The notes under the pieces: model-generated | What the model was told of the DNA's origin: nothing | What the model saw: only the letters and a program-made list of their open reading frames with translations | Databases searched by the model: none | Assembly (NCBI GenBank): GCA_020352575.1 | Contig: CP070681.1 | Span: 925,308 to 931,194, forward strand | DNA length: 5,887 nucleotides | Source of the DNA: Acidimicrobiia bacterium | Lineage (GTDB): Bacteria > Actinomycetota > Acidimicrobiia > Spongiisociales > JAENVV01 | Reading direction: 5' to 3' | In this document: piece after piece, positions 1 through 5,887 of the stretch | Layout of the letters: the number at the start of each line of letters is the position of its first letter | Position numbering within the stretch: the stretch's first letter is position 1 | Position numbers and translations under genes: made by a program

Positions 1-2
1 GG

Positions 3-101
3 CCCCTGCGCCAGGAGCTCGAAGCGGACGTCGCCGATCTCTTCCCGACGGAGCCCGCCGAGGTCGTGGCGCTGCCGGAGCGGAGGGCCGAGGCACGCTG
101 A
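3..101 (+). CDS. C-terminal end of an unidentified protein (partial)
   Basis: The last 32 codons of a gene that enters from the left edge and ends at TGA 99-101. The frame is open from base 3 and its third positions are almost all G or C, as in the other genes here. The peptide runs from PLRQELEADVADLF to PERRAEAR and is charged and helix-like, with no recognisable motif. A C-terminal helix of this kind is seen in several families, including sulfotransferases, but nothing visible fixes the family. Its stop overlaps the CTG proposed as the start of the next gene, so it was probably the upstream member of the same operon. Confidence 0.6.
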   Translation, partial: PLRQELEADVADLFPTEPAEVVALPERRAEAR

Positions 102-523
102 GCGACCAGCCGTCGGCCTCGACTGCGTTCGCCCACAACAGCGAGCGACAGCTCGCACTCCTCCTGGACTTCTACGGCGTCGCGTGGGAGTACGAACCGA
201 TTTCGTTCGCCCTCGAGTGGGACGACGACGGGTACCCCACCAAGATGTTCACACCGGACTTCCACCTCCCGGATGACGACCTGTTCGTCGAGGTGACCAC
301 GATGCGCCAGAAGCTCGTGACGAAGAAGAACCGGAAGGTGAAGCGCCTCATGGAGGTGCACCCCAGGGTGCGGTGCAAGATCCTGTACCAACGCGACTAC
401 CTCCACCTCGTCGTGAAGTACGGCTTGGAGGCACCCGACCAACTGGCCGAGGTCGACGCCCTCCCAACCCGTATCCCGGGCGCACCGGTCGTGGAACTCC
501 CCGACCTCGAGGAGACGGGATGA
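98..523 (+). CDS. Small PD-(D/E)XK-like hypothetical protein, probable CTG start
   Basis: A 141-residue protein if started at CTG 98-100. It carries a compact nuclease-fold-like core: a helix with Glu16 (NSERQLALLLDFYG), a strand WEYEP (30-34), then TPDFHLP (52-58) and FVEVTTM (63-69). Asp54 and Glu65 fit the PD...E part of a PD-(D/E)XK site, but the usual Lys is Thr67. A basic stretch, KLVTKKNRKVKRL, follows at about 72-84. Coding composition extends upstream to base 101, and that frame has no ATG, GTG or TTG between base 2 and Met50 (ATG 245). A start at Met50 would delete the helix and strand before the PD motif. CTG 98 overlaps the upstream stop as CTGA, with GAGG at 90-93 four bases before it. 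The hydrolase follows by an ATGA overlap. Function and nuclease activity are unproven; the fold assignment is inference from motifs. Confidence 0.7.
   Translation: MSDQPSASTAFAHNSERQLALLLDFYGVAWEYEPISFALEWDDDGYPTKMFTPDFHLPDDDLFVEVTTMRQKLVTKKNRKVKRLMEVHPRVRCKILYQRDYLHLVVKYGLEAPDQLAEVDALPTRIPGAPVVELPDLEETG
509..514 (+). promoter_or_regulatory. Shine-Dalgarno of the alpha/beta hydrolase
   Basis: GAGGAG lies five bases before ATG 520 and inside the last codons of the preceding gene. It supports ATG 520 as the start and, with the ATGA overlap, translational coupling. Confidence 0.65.
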
Positions 524-1284
524 GCCTCACGCACTCCTGGACGGACGGACCCGAGCCAAAGGCACGGATCGTGCTCGTACATGGAGTGGCCGACCACCTC
601 GGCAGGTTCGACCACGTCGGCGCGTGGTTTGCGGCTCGTGGGTACCCGGTCTACGGCTCTGACCTACCCGGGCACGGTATTGCACCCGGGCCGAAGGGGC
701 ACGTCGAAAGCTTCGACGTGTTCCTTGACAGTGTCGAGGAGGCGCTGGCCAGCGTCGGCAAGGACCTACCGACGGTGCTCTACGGACACTCGATGGGCGG
801 ACTCGTGGCCACCGCATATGCGCTCTCCTCCCGACCCGCTCCCGATCGGATGGTGCTCTCTGCGCCAGGGCTTGCGTATGGGGGGCCGCGGTGGCAGCGA
901 CCGGTCTCGAAGCTGCTTCTCCGGCTCCTGCCCGCGCTACAGCTGACCAACAGCGTGAAGGGTGAGGAGCTCTCGTCAGATCCGGCGGTGGGCGAGGCGT
1001 ACTTCGATGACCCGCTCGTGCTCCGGAAGGTCTCGATACGAACGGCGGCCTCAGCCTTCGCTGTCATGGACACCTGCAATGCCGGACTCGCGCAACTCGA
1101 CATCCCGACGTTCGTGTACCACGGCTCCGATGACGTGGTGGTTCCCCCGCAGGGCTCGGCGGCGTTCGGCGCACTGCCGACAGTGACGAGGAAGCTGTGG
1201 CCGGGTCTTCGGCATGAGATGCACAACGAGCCCAATTGGGAGGAGGTCCTCGACGACGTCCTCCAGTGGCTCGACGCCGGCTAG
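520..1284 (+). CDS. Alpha/beta hydrolase, monoacylglycerol lipase-like (Hydrolase_4 type)
   Basis: A 254-residue serine hydrolase. The oxyanion-hole HG motif is LVHGVADHLGRF (19-30), followed by the strand-turn YGSDLPGHG (45-53). The nucleophile elbow is GHSMGG with Ser91. The acid is probably Asp205 in HGSDDVVVPP, and the base is His232 in LRHEMHNE. This motif order and spacing, and the 'RHEMHNE' ending, are typical of monoglyceride lipases and lysophospholipase-like esterases, which cleave acyl esters of glycerol or related lipids. There is no signal peptide, so a cytoplasmic location is expected. A cap segment of about residues 118-180 (RWQRPVSKLLLRLLP) lies between nucleophile and acid and would set substrate range. 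ATG 520 is chosen because it overlaps the previous stop (ATGA) and has a good ribosome site. The frame is open further upstream, but that is only the shadow of the preceding gene. The true substrate cannot be read from sequence. Confidence 0.9.
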   Translation: MSLTHSWTDGPEPKARIVLVHGVADHLGRFDHVGAWFAARGYPVYGSDLPGHGIAPGPKGHVESFDVFLDSVEEALASVGKDLPTVLYGHSMGGLVATAYALSSRPAPDRMVLSAPGLAYGGPRWQRPVSKLLLRLLPALQLTNSVKGEELSSDPAVGEAYFDDPLVLRKVSIRTAASAFAVMDTCNAGLAQLDIPTFVYHGSDDVVVPPQGSAAFGALPTVTRKLWPGLRHEMHNEPNWEEVLDDVLQWLDAG

Positions 1285-1290
1285 GCCGGC
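1276..1290. terminator. Short GC hairpin over shared convergent stop codons
   Basis: GCCGGC, TAG, GCCGGC forms a 6-base-pair stem with a 3-base loop, centred on the overlapping stops of the hydrolase (TAG 1282-1284, plus) and the minus-strand membrane-protein remnant (TAG 1283-1281). It has no T tract on either side, so it is not a canonical intrinsic terminator. It might pause or protect transcripts from both sides. Confidence 0.25.
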
Positions 1291-1669
1291 CGCGGACGCC
1301 ACGCCCGGGCGACGGCGAAGGCACCGGCTGCGAGTGTGCCGGTGATGGCTCCTCTCCGCCCCTCCCTCGTGTGACCTCGGATCAATCGATCGGTGGCCCG
1401 ATCGCGGCGACTGCCTGGAGTCCGGCTCCCGTGAGGAGGCAGTCGGAGACGCCACCCGCAAGCGACGCGAGTGCGGACACCACCGCGAACGAGAAGACAA
1501 GCAGCCCGAACCAACTCCCAGTCAGCCCGAGGTCGGGCAAGAAGGACGAGGCGAGGACGGCAGACGACGGGTAGAGGCCGGTTCCCACCACCATCGCCCA
1601 CACGAGGACGAAGAGGAGCGCAGGGGTTCGTGCGGCGGCGCGCACGGCTCGGAGTATGGTCGGGCCCAT
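1281..1669 (-). pseudogene. Remnant of a membrane protein, MFS transporter-like, frameshifted
   Basis: From ATG 1669-1667 the minus strand reads 95 codons to TGA 1384-1382. Two clear hydrophobic segments are visible (ALLFVLVWAMVVGTG at about 17-31 and WFGLLVFSFAVVSALASLAGG at 53-73), separated by LPDLGLTGS. This resembles helices 1-2 of a major facilitator transporter, and GGVSD matches the start of the loop motif G-x-x-x-D-R-x-G-R, which then breaks off. A third weak segment (LLTGAGLQAVAAIG) follows. In a neighbouring frame the strand continues with RGHTREGRRGAITGTLAAG and AFAVARAW to a TAG shared with the hydrolase stop. Adding one four-base GATC unit in the GATC/GATT repeat near 1380-1390 would join the two frames into about 129 residues. 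That is far below the roughly 400 of an MFS protein, so an internal deletion is also implied. A genuine small four-helix membrane protein with one frameshift is the alternative. Confidence 0.45.
1655..1660 (+). promoter_or_regulatory. Candidate -10 element, leaderless start of yceH-like gene
   Basis: TATGGT ends seven bases before ATG 1668, so transcription could begin at the A of the start codon. No convincing -35 is visible. GGAG at 1651-1654 is 13 bases from ATG 1668 and one base from ATG 1656, so it suits neither as a ribosome site, which favours the leaderless reading. Confidence 0.45.
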
Positions 1670-2285
1670 GGACCTCGACAGCGTGGAGACGAGGGTGCTC
1701 GGTGCCCTCATCGAGAAGGCCGCAACGACCCCCGAGCACTACCCGCTCTCGACGCAGGCACTGGTGGCGGCCTGCAACCAGAAGCAGAACAGGGAACCGG
1801 TCACGGACTTCGCCGAATCGGATGTCCTCGACGCCATCCGGGCATTGCGCGACGCCGGGCTTGCGAGGTCGGTGAAGCGGCCCGGGGACCGGGTCATGAA
1901 GCATCGGCATGACGTGGCGGACGCCCTCAAGCTCGACCCCCCTGAGTGCGCACTGCTTGCCGTGCTACTCCTGCGTGGTGCCCAGACACCGGGGGAGTTG
2001 CGGGCGAGGACCGAACGGTACGTGCCCATCGAGTCGACCGAGGACGTGGAGCGCCTCCTGGGCGGACTTGCGGGACGTGACGAGCCGCTCGTCCAACGCC
2101 TCGACCGCGTGCCCGGCCAGAAGGAACCTCGGTGGCGGGACCTTCTCCGGGATGGCGAGGCACCCGTACCCAGCGGCTCCGAGGCCCCATCGGGCAGCCG
2201 GACCGTGGACCGCCTTGCCACCCTCGAGGCAGATGTCGCCGCGTTGCGGGAGGAGGTCGCGGCGTTGCGATCGCTACTCGAGTGA
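1668..2285 (+). CDS. yceH: YceH/DUF480 family protein
   Basis: A 205-residue member of the DUF480 (YceH) family, recognised from remembered E. coli YceH sequence. Conserved blocks are RVLGALIEKAATTPEHYPLS (9-28), ACNQKQNREPV (35-45), and the mid-protein LLLRGAQTPGELRART followed by RVPGQKEPRW. The family folds as two winged-helix domains, so DNA binding is plausible, but its biological role is not established. The C-terminus (TVDRLATLEADVAALREEV onward, about 178-205) is a short predicted coiled coil, also present in E. coli YceH, and suggests oligomerisation. ATG 1668 is preferred over ATG 1656 because a -10-like TATGGT lies just upstream and family members begin only a few residues before the L-x-x-x-E-x-R-V-L/I block. 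Its start codon overlaps the start of the minus-strand membrane remnant. Confidence 0.9.
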   Translation: MDLDSVETRVLGALIEKAATTPEHYPLSTQALVAACNQKQNREPVTDFAESDVLDAIRALRDAGLARSVKRPGDRVMKHRHDVADALKLDPPECALLAVLLLRGAQTPGELRARTERYVPIESTEDVERLLGGLAGRDEPLVQRLDRVPGQKEPRWRDLLRDGEAPVPSGSEAPSGSRTVDRLATLEADVAALREEVAALRSLLE

Positions 2286-4461
<2,176 letters not shown>

Positions 4462-4465
4462 CGTT

Positions 4466-4471
4466 CCCTCC
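4466..4471 (-). promoter_or_regulatory. Shine-Dalgarno of the GAPDH-like gene
   Basis: The minus strand reads GGAGGG four bases before ATG 4461. This fixes that codon as the start over the in-frame upstream ATG at 4533. Confidence 0.7.
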
Positions 4472-4488
4472 GATTTCGTATGGTGAAA

Positions 4489-4522
4489 GCACGGTAGGTG
4501 CGTCCGGGGGAAACTACCGTGC
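4489..4522. promoter_or_regulatory. Perfect inverted repeat forming a candidate bidirectional promoter
   Basis: GCACGGTAG at 4489-4497 and CTACCGTGC at 4514-4522 are exact inverted copies, 9 bases each, with a 16-base spacer. Each arm contains TACCGT pointing outward. On the plus strand TACCGT (4515-4520) is followed by seven bases and then GTG 4528, matching a leaderless start for the yqgE-like gene. On the minus strand TACCGT (4496-4491) would start transcription near 4484, giving a leader of about 23 bases that carries the ribosome site of the GAPDH-like gene. With a 17-base spacer, each -10 falls where the -35 of the other promoter would be. No consensus -35 is seen. A regulator-binding operator or an RNA hairpin are alternatives. 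Confidence 0.5.
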
Positions 4523-4527
4523 CCGGG

Positions 4528-5046
4528 GTGCAAGAGGATCCGCGCTCGGTCGCCGGCTCACTCCTGGTCTCGGCGGCGCATCTCATCGACCCGAACTTCC
4601 GGCGTACCGTCGTGCTGGTCCTCGAACACACCCCGGAGGGTGCCCTCGGCGTGGTACTGAATGAGCCACTCGACCTCGACGCCCGCGGGATCCTCGAAGA
4701 GTGGGACCACCTCCTTGCGCAGCCGCCGGTCGTCTTCCGCGGTGGGCCCGTCGCACCCGAGGTGGCGATCGGCCTCGGGCGCACCGGCGACGGTCCTCCA
4801 CTGATCGTGGACCTCGAGGACGACATCGGCGAGATCGACGTCGTCCGTCTGTTCTCCGGCTACTCGGGGTGGGCACCGCACCAGCTCGACGCAGAGTTGG
4901 CCGACAACGATTGGCACGTGGTGCCCGCCCATCCCGACGATGCCTTCACCGATGACCCCCAGGGGCTCTGGCGAGGGGTGGTCGCCCGGATGCAGGGCGA
5001 CGACGTCCTGTTGTCGACGCTCCCCATGGACCCACGGCTGAACTGA
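4528..5046 (+). CDS. YqgE/AlgH family protein (DUF179)
   Basis: A 172-residue protein of the YqgE/AlgH family, recognised from the N-terminal block SLLVSAAHLIDPNFRRTVV (11-29), EHTPEGALGVVLNEP (33-47), FRGGPV (70-75) and SGYSGWAPHQLDAEL (110-124), with Trp129 after it. The family is a soluble cytoplasmic fold. AlgH was named for effects on alginate genes in Pseudomonas, but the biochemical role is unknown. Three in-frame GTG codons are possible starts: 4498, 4519 and 4528. I prefer 4528 because TACCGT lies seven bases upstream, as at other genes here, and because the protein then starts close to the conserved block. GTG 4519 has a purine run (GGGGGA, 4506-4511) seven bases upstream and cannot be excluded. 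The stop overlaps the start of the RNase HII gene by one base (TGATG). Confidence 0.88.
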   Translation: MQEDPRSVAGSLLVSAAHLIDPNFRRTVVLVLEHTPEGALGVVLNEPLDLDARGILEEWDHLLAQPPVVFRGGPVAPEVAIGLGRTGDGPPLIVDLEDDIGEIDVVRLFSGYSGWAPHQLDAELADNDWHVVPAHPDDAFTDDPQGLWRGVVARMQGDDVLLSTLPMDPRLN

Positions 5047-5705
5047 TGGCACGACTCAGGTCGCCCGCTCCCGGCATGGCGTTCGAACGTGAGGCAGAGG
5101 GCTCGGGCGCCCTCGTGGCGGGCTTGGATGAGGTCGGGAAAGGCGCCTGGGCCGGACCGCTCACCGTGGCCGTGGTCGTGGCCGGAGCAGGGCGGCTCAC
5201 CGGTGTCCGCGACTCCAAGGCCCTGAGCCCGGCCCGCCGTTCCGAATTGGTCCCGCGTATCGTCGAATGGGCGAAGGCGTGCGCGATCGGCGAGGCAACC
5301 CCCGAGGAATGCGACCGCGTGGGGATGTCGGAAGCACAGCGACGGGCGGCCCGCCGGGCGCTCGACGCCCTCCCCGTCAGACCCGACAGGATCCTCGTGG
5401 ACGGGAAGTGGGACTTCGTGGGCGGGGCGACGACGCTCGTCGGTGGAGAGCGGCACTCCCTGTCGATCGCGGCCGCGAGCGTGCTCGCCAAGGAGCATCG
5501 CGACGCGCACATGCGGGCACTCGACGCCGAGTTCCCCTGGTACGAGTTCGGTGCGAACAAGGGGTATCCGTCACCGGCCCATCGGGCCGCCCTCCACATG
5601 GTCGGTCCCTCTGCGGTGCACCGGGTCTCGTGGGGCTGGGTGGCGGACCTCCCGTGGGAGTGGGAGGCCGAGCCGGCACAGCCGGTCCTCCCGGGCCTCG
5701 GCTGA
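5046..5705 (+). CDS. rnhB: Ribonuclease HII
   Basis: A 219-residue type 2 RNase H, which cuts the RNA strand of RNA-DNA hybrids and incises at single ribonucleotides in duplex DNA. The four acidic metal-binding residues are visible: Asp28 and Glu29 in AGLDEVGKG, Asp119 in ILVDGKW, and Asp153 in [12 protein letters not shown]. The G-K-G after the DE pair is an accepted variant of the G-R-G ribonucleotide-recognition motif. DSKALS (56-61) and [10 protein letters not shown] with Tyr174 are also family signatures. The start ATG 5046 overlaps the yqgE stop as TGATG, with no clear Shine-Dalgarno, so translation probably depends on reinitiation after yqgE. ATG 5076 is a weaker alternative. The C-terminal tail after the core ([16 protein letters not shown]) is short and acidic-proline rich. 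Confidence 0.95.
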   Translation: MARLRSPAPGMAFEREAEGSGALVAGLDEVGKGAWAGPLTVAVVVAGAGRLTGVRDSKALSPARRSELVPRIVEWAKACAIGEATPEECDRVGMSEAQRRAARRALDALPVRPDRILVDGKWDFVGGATTLVGGERHSLSIAAASVLAKEHRDAHMRALDAEFPWYEFGANKGYPSPAHRAALHMVGPSAVHRVSWGWVADLPWEWEAEPAQPVLPGLG

Positions 5706-5713
5706 GGTGCCGG

Positions 5714-5719
5714 TACCGT
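5714..5719 (+). promoter_or_regulatory. Candidate -10 element of the FAD oxidoreductase gene
   Basis: TACCGT, within the palindrome CGGTACCG, ends eight bases before ATG 5728. No Shine-Dalgarno is present in the 22-base gap after rnhB, so a leaderless transcript is likely. No -35 can be named. Confidence 0.45.
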
Positions 5720-5727
5720 TGCACGTC

Positions 5728-5887
5728 ATGGACGCCGACGTCATCGTCGTAGGGGCCGGCATGGCCGGCCTCACCGCCGCCGTTGCGGTGTCGCGAGCTG
5801 GCCATTCCGTCCGTGTGCTCGAAGCCTCCGACGGGGTCGGCGGACGGGTTCGCACGGATGCGGTGGACGGCTTCCTCCTCGACCGCG
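5728..5887 (+). CDS. FAD-dependent amine-oxidase-like oxidoreductase (N-terminal part)
   Basis: The first 53 codons of a gene that leaves the window at the right edge. The N-terminus is a dinucleotide-binding Rossmann strand-turn-helix: [15 protein letters not shown] (5-19, GxGxxG), then [16 protein letters not shown] (28-43), with the ribose-binding Glu32 and the GGR motif of the flavin amine oxidase, phytoene desaturase and protoporphyrinogen oxidase superfamily. VDGFLLDR follows. Substrate cannot be told from this part. There is no signal peptide. It starts 22 bases after rnhB, but a -10-like element in the gap suggests its own promoter. Confidence 0.85.
   Translation, partial: MDADVIVVGAGMAGLTAAVAVSRAGHSVRVLEASDGVGGRVRTDAVDGFLLDR

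Noticed and set aside
245..523. Start of the PD-(D/E)XK-like gene at ATG 245
   Set aside because: It would remove 49 residues that show coding composition and complete the domain, and it leaves a 143-base gap in an otherwise overlapping operon. It has no good ribosome site.
98..1284. Defence or restriction system at the left end
   Set aside because: The nuclease-like protein has no methylase, helicase or known defence partner. The adjacent hydrolase is an ordinary lipase-type enzyme.
4498..4527. GTG 4498 as start of the YqgE/AlgH gene
   Set aside because: No Shine-Dalgarno precedes it, it lies between the arms of the inverted repeat, and the extra residues (RPGETTVPG) are not typical of the family. 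GTG 4528 fits the spacing seen at other genes.
4860..5510. Long minus-strand open frame opposite yqgE and rnhB
   Set aside because: It overlaps two well-recognised conserved genes on the other strand and has low-complexity, arginine-rich composition typical of antisense shadows.
5667..5702. Inverted repeats at the end of rnhB (GCCGAG/CTCGGC, with inner CCGGC/GCCGG) as a terminator
   Set aside because: They lie inside the coding region, the outer loop is long, and no T tract follows. In DNA this GC-rich, short repeats of this kind are expected by chance.

Overview
The window is high-GC bacterial DNA with a very strong preference for G or C at third codon positions. It has several 4-base start/stop overlaps and at least three genes whose start codon lies 7-8 bases after a TANNNT hexamer, which suggests leaderless transcripts. 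This fits an actinobacterium, possibly Acidimicrobiia-like. The lineage is an inference from style; there is no rRNA or other taxonomic marker here.

Layout, left to right. (1) Bases 1-1284, plus strand: the tail of an unidentified gene, then a small PD-(D/E)XK-like protein that appears to start at a CTG overlapping the previous stop (CTGA), then an alpha/beta hydrolase of the monoacylglycerol-lipase type joined by an ATGA overlap. These three look like one transcription unit. (2) Bases 1281-1669, minus strand: remains of a small or decayed membrane protein resembling the ends of an MFS transporter, convergent with the hydrolase and sharing a CTAG stop with it. (3) Bases 1668-2285, plus: a YceH/DUF480 family protein, probably leaderless. 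Bases 2286-2438 hold a coding-like tail without a start codon. (4) Bases 4461-2435, minus: two glyceraldehyde-3-phosphate dehydrogenase (GAPDH) family genes in tandem. The downstream one (2435-3445) is a normal phosphorylating GAPDH. The upstream one (3442-4461) is a full-length paralog in which the catalytic cysteine is asparagine and other phosphate-site residues are changed. The two overlap by ATGA with a perfect Shine-Dalgarno between them. (5) Bases 4528-5705, plus: a YqgE/AlgH family protein and ribonuclease HII, overlapping by one base. (6) From 5728: the N-terminus of an FAD-dependent amine-oxidase-like oxidoreductase that runs off the window.

The central observation is the tandem GAPDH pair. 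A complete, well-conserved GAPDH fold without any cysteine is translated in tight coupling with an active-looking GAPDH. This suggests a pseudoenzyme subunit or regulator rather than a second glycolytic enzyme. The pair is transcribed divergently from yqgE-rnhB through a short region built on a perfect 9-base inverted repeat. Each arm carries a TACCGT hexamer correctly placed to be the -10 element for one direction. The rest of the window is ordinary housekeeping and accessory content. I see no CRISPR array, RNA gene, insertion sequence or attachment site.
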